Shown: in pieces, positions 1 to 6,253 of the stretch
How the letters are laid out: every line of letters starts with the position of its first letter
How positions within the stretch are numbered: the first letter of the stretch is position 1
NCBI GenBank assembly: GCA_011371465.1
Contig: DRQL01000104.1
Coordinates: forward strand, 1 to 8,580
Direction: 5' to 3'
Length of the DNA stretch: 8,580 nt
Origin: Gammaproteobacteria bacterium
GTDB taxonomy: Bacteria; Pseudomonadota; Gammaproteobacteria; DSM-19610
The notes under the pieces: generated by a model
The model's input: only the letters and a program-made list of their open reading frames with translations
The model's database searches: none
What the model was told of the DNA's origin: nothing
Program-made: the position numbers and the translations under genes

Positions 1-856
1 GCCACTTCCACAACAGGCGTATCACGTCCTCGGTTCGGTAGCGCGGGAATACGAACGCAATCATCATCGGAATGGCGACCACCGCGTAAATCTTCGGCAG
101 GAAAGTCAACCAGTTCTCTCCGCCACCGAGAAACAGCGTGGTATAGAGCACGCCGACCGTGTACAACTGGAAACACTGCATGACAAACAGGCCACCCATG
201 AACTTGCCACTCATCTCGACCATCGGTCCGGTGGCGATTTCCGCCGGGGCGATATAGATCTCGAAAGGCTGCTTGCCCATGATGCCCTGCAGGCTGAGCA
301 GGGCGGCCAGCGCCAGCAGGGGCATCTGCACAATACCCCAGCCACCGGGGCCCTGCTGTTGCTGGATGGCAATGATGTCCGCCAGGTTCGTGGTGCCATA
401 TACGTAGGCCGCCCCGAAAATCACCAGGATAAAGGGGATATCGTAGGCCAGCATGGCCGTCAGGGCGCGCGATATGCCGATGGAACCGTTGGGATTGGCG
501 CACTGGCCTACACCCAGCGCCAGCCCCAGCGACGGGATCATCATGACATAGGCCAGCGTCACCACCCCGCCCTTGTCGGCCAGACCGCTCATGCCGGGCA
601 CCGGTAACAGCGTTTCCGCCGCCACGTATCCCCCCACCGCCATGATGATGCCGATTTCGTGAATCAGGCCGTGCGAGATCTGGGTGTGTTTGCCATACAG
701 CTTAATGATGTCGTAGATGGGCTGGAAAAAGGGAGGCCCCACACGCCGCTGAATCCGCGCGCCGATCCTGCGGTACATCAGCACCATGCCCAGGCCGACC
801 ACGAAAGCCACCAGCGGCATGAGGAACAGCTCGATGATCAGCTCAACAGGACTCAT
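1..856 (-). CDS. NuoH/EchB/MbhM-type membrane anchor subunit (3' end cut by window edge)
   Basis: This is the membrane subunit that joins the peripheral electron-transfer arm to the ion-pumping arm in complex I, group 4 hydrogenases and MBH/MBS complexes. 285 residues are visible and the frame stays open to the window edge; the family is usually about 310-330 aa, so only a short tail is missing. The TM1-TM2 loop reads RIGARIQRRVGPPFFQP (residues 30-46). Its compact GPPFFQP form is like group 4 hydrogenase/MBH subunits rather than Nuo, whose loop is longer. A family block NPNGSIGISRALTAMLAYDIP lies near 121-141, and PFEIYIAPAE...GPMVEMSG at 197-217 corresponds to the quinone/E-channel loop. 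The visible end RYRTEDVIRLLWKW (272-285) is typical of the family. About seven membrane helices are seen. The start at 856 follows AGGTG (866-870) with 9 bases between. It lies 126 bases after the preceding antiporter gene, the only gap in the cluster. The family call is firm; the specific enzyme is unknown because catalytic subunits lie outside. Confidence 0.93.
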   Translation of the reverse strand, partial: MSPVELIIELFLMPLVAFVVGLGMVLMYRRIGARIQRRVGPPFFQPIYDIIKLYGKHTQISHGLIHEIGIIMAVGGYVAAETLLPVPGMSGLADKGGVVTLAYVMMIPSLGLALGVGQCANPNGSIGISRALTAMLAYDIPFILVIFGAAYVYGTTNLADIIAIQQQQGPGGWGIVQMPLLALAALLSLQGIMGKQPFEIYIAPAEIATGPMVEMSGKFMGGLFVMQCFQLYTVGVLYTTLFLGGGENWLTFLPKIYAVVAIPMMIAFVFPRYRTEDVIRLLWKW

Positions 857-865
857 TACAAACAA

Positions 866-886
866 CACCTGAATGATTCAAATATA
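866..886 (-). promoter_or_regulatory. AT-rich leader of the NuoH-like gene: RBS, 11-bp palindrome, weak -10-like box
   Basis: The stretch holds the AGGTG ribosome binding site (866-870), a perfect odd palindrome TGAATGATTCA (870-880) that touches it, and a TATATT box read on the minus strand (881-886). No convincing -35 element is seen 16-18 bases upstream of the box. It could be a secondary promoter with an operator for the last genes of the cluster, or simply an AT-rich translation initiation region. The bases are seen; any regulatory role is inference. Confidence 0.25.
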
Positions 887-891
887 TCCAT

Positions 892-956
892 GTAGGAGCG
901 ATCACCTGACCGCGATAGCCCGACAGCAACATCGCGCCGAAGAACGGCGCTCCTGC
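892..956. repeat. REP-like nested palindrome inside the operon
   Basis: GTAGGAGCG (892-900) pairs with CGCTCCTGC (948-956), giving 9 bp with one G-T wobble. Inside it CGCGAT (911-916) pairs perfectly with ATCGCG (931-936) around a 14-base loop. Elements with GTAGGAGCG/CGCTCCTAC arms are common intergenic REP-type repeats in Gammaproteobacteria, which is from general knowledge. Only one copy is present in this window, so repetitiveness is not shown here. It sits in the only true gap of the cluster, where it could fold in the mRNA as a two-tier hairpin that protects the upstream 3' end or attenuates transcription. It has no T-tract on either side, so it is not a standard intrinsic terminator. 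Confidence 0.6.
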
Positions 957-982
957 GGGTTGGCATATACGCATCTGCGCAC

Positions 983-2860
983 TCATTTTGTGGCGACCCA
1001 CGTCAACGCTGACACGACGGCCACCAGCAGGTAAAACGATGGATGCACCACACGGTAAAGCCCCTGCATCGCCTGTGCCAGGGTATCCACGGTCGATACA
1101 ACACCGCGTTCCAGCCAGCGGAAACTTTTTCGGTACCAGGGGCCGATCAGGTGCATCAGTCCAGGGTAAAAATTATCACTGTACTGGTACCGGGTTTCAG
1201 CCGTCAGGAAATGTCCGCCGGCGTAGTTGTCCAGCTGGTGCACACGTTTGCTGCGCCCGCCCGCGAAAAACACCAGCGTGCCGATACCGAAACCGGCCAG
1301 CAGCACCGAGACCACCCAGATCATATCCAGTCCGCCCTTGTGCGATGGAACACCGCCCAGGTTATGCGCCAGCACCGGCAGTCCTACGGCTGCCTGCGCC
1401 GACGCCACCCAGTCCAGCACCAGGCCGGGGAAATAGCCGGTTACGAAGACGATCGTCGACAGGATCATCATCGGCCAGACCATGCTGGAGGGTGCCTCCT
1501 CGACCTCGACGTGTTCCAGCCGCAGCTGGCCGAGGAAGGTGTTGTGGATCAGCTTGTAGACACTGAGGATGGTACCCAGCGTGCCGACCACCGAGCCAAG
1601 GAACAACAACGGGCTGCCATCGATGATCAGCGCGCGGTAGAGCAGCCACTTGGAGACAAAACCGTTCATCGGCGGCAGGCCGGCCAGACCGATAATGCCG
1701 ATCAGCATGGCGACAAAGGACAGCGGCATGCGTGTCACCAGCCCGCCCAGCTTGTTGAGATCTGAAGTGCCGGTGCGGTGAATGACGGCAGTGACCGCCA
1801 TGAACAACACCGCCTGGTAGGTCGCATGGTTGAACACGTGCATCAGGCCACCGGCCGAACCCAGGTCATCGGCGATCAGCACGCCCAGCAGCATGTAACC
1901 GCCCTGCCCGATCCCGTGCCAGGCCAGCAGGCGGCGGGCGTCGTGCTGGCGCAATGCCGTGAAGGTGGCAAAAATCAGGGTCAGCACTGCCACCCAGGAC
2001 AGCAGGTCACGCGCACTGAAGAACGGGAATACCAGTTGCAGATCTGCCAGCCGTGCCACGCTGATCAGCTGCACCAGCACCACCACCAGCGCAAACAGCC
2101 CCATGCGCGAGGAAATCGCACCGAGAAATGCGGCGCCGGGACCCGGGGTTTCCGCGTAGGCCTTGGCCTGCCAGAGGTGGAAGGGAATCAGCGCCATCTT
2201 TACACCGAAACCCGCGGCAAACAGGACAACGATCATCCACAGGCTGCCGTCGCTCATGGCGGGCACTGCCTCCCTGAAGGCCTGGAACTCGAAACTGCCG
2301 CTCTGCGTATTCACCATCACCAGCGCCATCAGCACAGCCATGGCACCGGCAAAGGCATAGGTGACGTAGCGCATGGCATAACGGGTCGCGGTGGCGCTGC
2401 CCAGCGCCATGATCAGAAAACTCGCCCAGCTGACCAGCTCCCAGCCGATAAACAGGCTGAGCAGATCACCGCTGGCCAGCAGCACCAGCATACTGAACAC
2501 ATTCAGCGCCAGTGCAACGTGGAACAGCCGCAGGCTGCCACCGGCTGCACGGTAGCGCTGGCCCCATTCGCCGCTGGCAAACCAGCTGGCCAGGAACGCC
2601 GCGCCGATGGTAATCAGCGCAAAAAACCACGACAGCCCGTTGAAACGCCAGTGCAGGTCGTGCCCCAGCACCCTGAACGTTACCGAAGAAGCAATACTCT
2701 GCACGTCGCCATAACCCAGGCCGGCCATCATCAGCAGCAGCACGCCCTGGGCCGCGTAGAGAATGGTGGCGTTCCAGCCGGTGACCTGGCGATTGCCGAT
2801 CATCCACACGGCAACCACGGTCAGTGCAGACAAGGCCAACAGCTGGTCCAGTGGGGTCAT
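983..2860 (-). CDS. Second NuoL/MrpD-family antiporter-like subunit with C-terminal extension (MbsH'-like)
   Basis: A 625-aa polytopic membrane protein of the proton-translocating antiporter family (NuoL/M/N, HyfB, MrpA/D). The key ion-path residues are all present: Glu141 in LFIGWELVSW (TM5), Lys221 in GFGVKMALIPFHLW (TM7), His315 in RLLAWHGIGQ (TM8), His345 in FNHATYQ, and Lys404 in NGFVSKW (TM12). This suggests a working half-channel rather than a structural relic. After the core, residues about 535-625 form a soluble or amphipathic stretch containing YQYSDNFYPG, ending in a final hydrophobic helix (608-622). That resembles the NuoL-type lateral extension, though by shape only. It starts with an ATGA overlap of the preceding mrpD stop, behind a strong GGAGGT (2867-2872). 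Two antiporter-like subunits in a row and no MrpA fit MBS/MBX-type complexes. DabB-like proteins are relatives, but no DabA is seen. Confidence 0.92.
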   Translation of the reverse strand: MTPLDQLLALSALTVVAVWMIGNRQVTGWNATILYAAQGVLLLMMAGLGYGDVQSIASSVTFRVLGHDLHWRFNGLSWFFALITIGAAFLASWFASGEWGQRYRAAGGSLRLFHVALALNVFSMLVLLASGDLLSLFIGWELVSWASFLIMALGSATATRYAMRYVTYAFAGAMAVLMALVMVNTQSGSFEFQAFREAVPAMSDGSLWMIVVLFAAGFGVKMALIPFHLWQAKAYAETPGPGAAFLGAISSRMGLFALVVVLVQLISVARLADLQLVFPFFSARDLLSWVAVLTLIFATFTALRQHDARRLLAWHGIGQGGYMLLGVLIADDLGSAGGLMHVFNHATYQAVLFMAVTAVIHRTGTSDLNKLGGLVTRMPLSFVAMLIGIIGLAGLPPMNGFVSKWLLYRALIIDGSPLLFLGSVVGTLGTILSVYKLIHNTFLGQLRLEHVEVEEAPSSMVWPMMILSTIVFVTGYFPGLVLDWVASAQAAVGLPVLAHNLGGVPSHKGGLDMIWVVSVLLAGFGIGTLVFFAGGRSKRVHQLDNYAGGHFLTAETRYQYSDNFYPGLMHLIGPWYRKSFRWLERGVVSTVDTLAQAMQGLYRVVHPSFYLLVAVVSALTWVATK

Positions 2861-4308
2861 GGCAGCACCTCCGGGTTGACCGTCTGCACATAGCGGTTCT
2901 TGCTGGCGGCCTGGCTGGCTATGCCTTCGATCTCATCGGCCAGGGGCATGATCAGAACAGCACCGGCCAGCAGTCCGGCACCCAGCAGGGAAGCCGTCGC
3001 CAGGTCACGGGTCCGGTGTGCCGCCGGTGATGACTGTTCGTCGCTGCGGTGGTAGAAGCTGCTGGCAACGCGGAACAGGTAGTTGGCTTCCAGCGCGGCA
3101 CCACCCATGATGACCCACGCGCCTGCCATATAAAGCGTGTTTTCCTGTGCCATGAGGTTGACCATGACCAGCAGCTTGGCCCAGAAACCGGGCAAGGGGG
3201 GCACACCGATCAGTGACAGTGCCAGCAATACAAACAGCGCTGCACCCAGGGGCGAAGTGCGGGCGGCACCGGCCAGCCTGTGCAGCGAACCCTGCCAGCG
3301 CTCGGCCAGCAGGAACATGGCCGGTTTGACGACCAGGTGATGCAGGGCCACGGCCAGCCCGGCAAACACGCCCGCCTCACCCGGGATAGAAAAGGCGATG
3401 AACATGATACCCAGCTGACCAATGGAGGAGTACGCGATCATGCGATTGAAATCGCGCGCGCGCCAGGCCGCCAGTTCACCCGTAACCACACCGAGCATCC
3501 CCAGTACCAGCATCACGGTCAGGGCCTCGGGCTGGTTAAACACCAGCACCAGCAGGCGCACGATGATCAACAGCGCCAGTTTGGACACCACGCCGGCCAG
3601 CAGACCGGAAACCCGCGTCGGTGCCGTGGCATATACTTCCGGCACCCAGGTATTGACCGGGAACAGTTCCGCCTTGACGCCGAAGCCGATCAGCATCAGG
3701 ACAAACGCCGACAGCCCCTGCAGGTTGTTCAGGTGGGTCGGTGCCAGCCGGGACAGCTGCGCCAGGTTCAGGGTGCCGGTTGCCTGGTAGACCAGTGCAA
3801 TGCCGGTCAGGGCCAGTGCCGCACCAAAACTGCTGACGATGAGGTAACGCAGCGTAGCGGCAAAGCTGCCGGCGCTGGAACGCGCGGCAATCAGGCCATA
3901 GGAGACCACCGCTACCAGTTCATAGAACACGTAGATGTTGAACAGGTCGCCGGACAGGGCCAGCCCGCTGCCCGAGGCCGCCAGAATCAGTGCCAGGGTG
4001 GACTGGCGCAGCCACTCTTCGCCCCTGCTCGGCCACAGCAGCAAGGTACCGATACTGGTGGCCAGCGCAAACAGCAGCGCCATTCTGTCGGCATACAGGC
4101 TAATACCCAATGGTGGCCGGAAACCACCGAGTTCAACCGCGACCGCACTGTCACCAAGCTGCGGCCAGAGCGAAATACCGATTGCGCTGGTAAGCAGCAA
4201 CACCAGCGGGCCAACCCAGCGAGCCGCCAGGGTCGAGACGCGGTTCACCACCGGCAACAGGAACGCCGTGATCAGCGGCAGGGCGACCAGTAACGCCAGC
4301 TGGTTCAT
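2857..4308 (-). CDS. mrpD: MrpD/MbhH-type Na+/H+ antiporter subunit
   Basis: A 483-aa membrane protein matching MrpD/MnhD/MbhH in length and motifs. The TM5 glutamate is Glu130 in NIYVFYELVAVVSY. Lys212 lies in GFGVKAELFPVNTW, Lys243 in GVVSKLALL, His323-His324 and Lys328 in LHHLVVKPAMF, and Lys378 in GFWAKLLV (TM12). FNRMIAYSSIGQLGIM (287-302) is the usual TM8 block. By analogy with the family, it forms one proton or sodium channel of the membrane arm. The C-terminus has one further hydrophobic helix (437-455) and a short polar tail, without the long extension of the next gene. The start overlaps the mrpC stop by ATGA and has AGGAGGG at 4315-4321, so translation is coupled. The family call is firm; the ion transported is not determined by the sequence. 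Confidence 0.95.
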   Translation of the reverse strand: MNQLALLVALPLITAFLLPVVNRVSTLAARWVGPLVLLLTSAIGISLWPQLGDSAVAVELGGFRPPLGISLYADRMALLFALATSIGTLLLWPSRGEEWLRQSTLALILAASGSGLALSGDLFNIYVFYELVAVVSYGLIAARSSAGSFAATLRYLIVSSFGAALALTGIALVYQATGTLNLAQLSRLAPTHLNNLQGLSAFVLMLIGFGVKAELFPVNTWVPEVYATAPTRVSGLLAGVVSKLALLIIVRLLVLVFNQPEALTVMLVLGMLGVVTGELAAWRARDFNRMIAYSSIGQLGIMFIAFSIPGEAGVFAGLAVALHHLVVKPAMFLLAERWQGSLHRLAGAARTSPLGAALFVLLALSLIGVPPLPGFWAKLLVMVNLMAQENTLYMAGAWVIMGGAALEANYLFRVASSFYHRSDEQSSPAAHRTRDLATASLLGAGLLAGAVLIMPLADEIEGIASQAASKNRYVQTVNPEVLP

Positions 4309-4748
4309 GCCCCGCCCTCCTGTCGCGCCGTTTGCACCGCGGCCGGCGCGTGGCTGCTGGAAGGCAGGTCGATGCCGGCTTCACCGGCGATATCCTGCTC
4401 CATGCGCCGACGCACTTCGTGCATATCGAGCGTACCGTAGGCACGCTGCACACGCAGCGCCAGGCTCAGCGCCAGTGCCAGGATGCCTACACCGATCACA
4501 ATGGCCGTAAGCACCAGTGCCTGCGGCACCGGGTCGGCCATCCGGTCGGGAACCCGGCCGGCAACGATAATGGGCGCCGCGGCGCCTTCGTGCCAGGTGG
4601 CCAGCAGCAGTAACAGGTTGGCCCCGGCTTCCAGCAACGCCACACCGAAAATGATGCGCACCAGGTGGCTGGACAGCACAATACCGGCAATGCCGATGAG
4701 TATCAGGCCAAACGCACCACTGTAAAGAACAAGGCCGGTATCCAGCAT
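4305..4748 (-). CDS. mrpC: MrpC/MbhG (NuoK-like) subunit with long C-terminal tail
   Basis: A 147-aa protein with three membrane helices, homologous to NuoK and MrpC. The diagnostic block DPVPQALVLTAIVIG (72-86) is intact, and Glu40 in the FGVALLEAGANLLLL helix is at the place of the conserved NuoK-like membrane glutamate. Family members are usually about 110-120 aa. Here residues about 100-147 add a charged then Ala/Ser-rich tail (around YGTLDMHEVRRRMEQ) that should lie on the cytoplasmic side if NuoK topology holds. The gene begins with TGATG, sharing one base with the stop of the upstream MrpB-type gene, and ends in an ATGA overlap with mrpD. It would sit between the antiporter subunits and the MrpB/DUF4040 group in the assembled membrane arm. 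Confidence 0.95.
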   Translation of the reverse strand: MLDTGLVLYSGAFGLILIGIAGIVLSSHLVRIIFGVALLEAGANLLLLLATWHEGAAAPIIVAGRVPDRMADPVPQALVLTAIVIGVGILALALSLALRVQRAYGTLDMHEVRRRMEQDIAGEAGIDLPSSSHAPAAVQTARQEGGA

Positions 4749-5434
4749 CAGTCGACGGCCTCCGATTCCGACAGGTGCGTCAGCAGGCCCGCGAGTTCCG
4801 AACCAACCTTGAGCCCCACGGCCAGGTACAGCAATGGCAGGCTGCCGGCAGACAGCAAGGCACCCAGCTCGCCCCGGTCCATCAGCGGGGTCAGGAACGC
4901 TTCACCACCGAACATCGCCAGCAGACCAATAAAGATAAAACTCGCCCCGGCCAGGCCCTCGATGGTACTGACGGCGGCATGACTCATGCGGGTGCCTGGT
5001 CTTGCCAGTATGGGGATAAAAAATGCCGAAGCCAGGATCACACCGCCCTGGAACCCGCCACCCGGCGTCAGGTGGCCGTGCAGGATGATATAAAGACCCA
5101 CGATGACCAGCAGCGGGAACAGCAGGTCAGCGCCGGCCTGCAGGATGAAACCGGCATCGGGATCCCGTTTCGCAGTCGGCGAACGCTTGCCCAGCACCAG
5201 TCCACCGGCCGTCGCCGCCGTAAACAGGATAGTGAGTTCCAGCAGGGTATCGAAGCCGCGATAGCCCAGCACCACGGCGGTGACAAAGTTGGCGGCACCC
5301 ACCTGTTCCGCGGCAGCCGAATTGATCGCCTGACCGACGATCGGCGCCGCCGTGCCAAATTCCATGCCCCTGAAAATGGCCGCAATCAGCAAGCCCAGGC
5401 CCAGCAGAAACAGTGCGGAACTCAAACGCTGCAT
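4748..5434 (-). CDS. mrpB: Fused MbhE (MrpA C-terminal) + MrpB/MbhF subunit
   Basis: A 228-aa membrane protein that joins two families. Residues about 1-85 carry NFVTAVVLGYRGFDTLLELT (49-68), the block found at the C-terminal end of MrpA and in MbhE. Residues about 95-228 carry HGHLTPGGGFQGGVILASA (119-137), the MrpB/MnhB (MbhF) signature. In classical mrp operons MrpB is a separate protein after giant MrpA; here the MrpA tail is fused to MrpB instead. The frame is open back to 5680, but I place the start at the Met at 5434. It has GAGGG (5443-5447) 8 bases upstream, begins a hydrophobic helix, and leaves a 2-base gap after the previous stop. Translating further upstream gives a polar, arginine- and cysteine-containing shadow of the overlapping gene. 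It ends in TGATG shared with mrpC. Confidence 0.92.
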   Translation of the reverse strand: MQRLSSALFLLGLGLLIAAIFRGMEFGTAAPIVGQAINSAAAEQVGAANFVTAVVLGYRGFDTLLELTILFTAATAGGLVLGKRSPTAKRDPDAGFILQAGADLLFPLLVIVGLYIILHGHLTPGGGFQGGVILASAFFIPILARPGTRMSHAAVSTIEGLAGASFIFIGLLAMFGGEAFLTPLMDRGELGALLSAGSLPLLYLAVGLKVGSELAGLLTHLSESEAVD

Positions 5435-5436
5435 CG

Positions 5437-5685
5437 CTACTGCCCTCGCCTGCGCCACAGGCCCAGGCGGCGCAGCGCCAGGGCAAACAACAGGCTGCTC
5501 AATCCGGCACCGATGGCGGCTTCGGTCATGGCCACATCGGGCGCACGCAGGATAACGAACAGTACCGACAACCCCAGCGATACTACCGACAGGGCCGCCA
5601 GTGCCGCGAGAAAATCGTTCAGTAACAACACTGCCACCGCGCTGGTGAGCATCACGACCACAATGACCAGCACCAGCCACTGCAT
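5437..5685 (-). CDS. DUF4040 / MbhD-like small membrane subunit (detached MrpA segment)
   Basis: An 82-aa protein with about three hydrophobic helices. The conserved block APDVAMTEAAIGAGL (48-62) includes Asp50 and Glu55 and identifies the DUF4040/MbhD family. In bacterial Mrp systems this segment is part of the C-terminal half of MrpA; in archaeal MBH/MBS/MBX it is a separate gene, as here. It is related to NuoJ and is thought to contribute to the ion path beside MrpC. The start forms TGATG with the mrpG stop, and AAGGTGG precedes it. The stop leaves two bases before the MbhE-MrpB fusion gene. The short Arg-rich end (RRLGLWRRR) fits a cytoplasmic C-terminus. Confidence 0.93.
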   Translation of the reverse strand: MQWLVLVIVVVMLTSAVAVLLLNDFLAALAALSVVSLGLSVLFVILRAPDVAMTEAAIGAGLSSLLFALALRRLGLWRRRGQ

Positions 5686-5990
5686 CAGGATTCCACCTTG
5701 CGGTTACCGCCGTGCACGGGTTCGATACCCGACTTCAGCGCTGCGCGGGCGATGGTGGACGACCCGACCGGGTTGGTGAACAACACAAACCCGGCGATCA
5801 CCAGCAGCTTGGCCCACCAGTCGGGATGGTGAAAACCGATACCCAGCAACACCGCGAGGGTGCCCAGCGTCGCCGCCTTGGTACCGGCCTGCAGGCGGTT
5901 ATACAGGTCCGGCATGCGTATCAGGCCCAGGCTGCCCAGCGCCATAAAAGCACCACCGATCAGCAGGAAAATATCACCCAGCAGGTTCAT
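5685..5990 (-). CDS. mrpG: MrpG/MbhC subunit
   Basis: A 101-aa protein with three predicted membrane helices. The family block RMPDLYNRLQAGTKAATLG (25-43) is intact, as is the later NPVGSSTIARAA (73-84). Length is normal for MrpG/MnhG. It belongs to the Mrp-specific group E-F-G that complex I lacks and that is thought to form part of the sodium-related module. It starts with an ATGA overlap of the mrpF stop behind a GAGGGGA ribosome binding site and ends in TGATG shared with the DUF4040 gene. The last 15 residues are polar and poorly conserved in kind. Confidence 0.96.
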   Translation of the reverse strand: MNLLGDIFLLIGGAFMALGSLGLIRMPDLYNRLQAGTKAATLGTLAVLLGIGFHHPDWWAKLLVIAGFVLFTNPVGSSTIARAALKSGIEPVHGGNRKVES

Positions 5991-6253
5991 TCACGGTTCC
6001 CCTCGATGGCACGCGCCACGGCGACCGTACCGACGAACGCCAGCGTGCCGTAGACCAGTGCGATGTCCAGGTAGATCGGGTTATCAAACATACTCGCCAG
6101 CGCAACCAGCCCGGCCGTGGTAATGACTGAAAGCGTATCGGCGGCCACCACCCGGTCCGGCGTGGTCGGACCCAGCAACAGGCGCAGCGTACTCAGCAGG
6201 ATAGCGATGGCCACCAGCCCGATAGCGACCCATTGCAATACCGTCAGCGTCAT
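5987..6253 (-). CDS. mrpF: MrpF/MbhB subunit
   Basis: An 88-aa protein with three hydrophobic helices. The diagnostic sequences GPTTPDRVVAADTLS (28-42) and YLDIALVYGTLAFVGTVAVA (61-80) are both intact, including Asp33, Asp39 and Asp63, acidic positions expected near the ion path. Length is typical. It starts with an ATGA overlap of the mrpE stop. Only a weak AGG-type ribosome binding site is visible upstream, so its translation probably depends on ribosomes finishing mrpE. It ends in an ATGA overlap with mrpG. Confidence 0.96.
   Translation of the reverse strand: MTLTVLQWVAIGLVAIAILLSTLRLLLGPTTPDRVVAADTLSVITTAGLVALASMFDNPIYLDIALVYGTLAFVGTVAVARAIEGNRE

Noticed and set aside
983..2860. DabB inorganic-carbon transporter subunit
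   Set aside because: DabB is a NuoL relative, but no DabA-like gene is present, and the mrp and NuoH neighbours argue for an ion-pump arm.
1778..2893. Long plus-strand open frame of 371 codons
   Set aside because: It lies fully antisense to the second antiporter gene, is rich in His, Gln and Arg with no domain pattern, and is a shadow of a GC-rich coding strand.
3280..4293. Long plus-strand open frame of 337 codons
   Set aside because: Antisense to mrpD, with the same Gln/His/Arg-rich composition and no recognisable family; a shadow frame.
4775..5779. Plus-strand open frame of 334 codons
   Set aside because: Antisense to mrpB, the DUF4040 gene and the mrpG end; low-complexity polar composition typical of a shadow.
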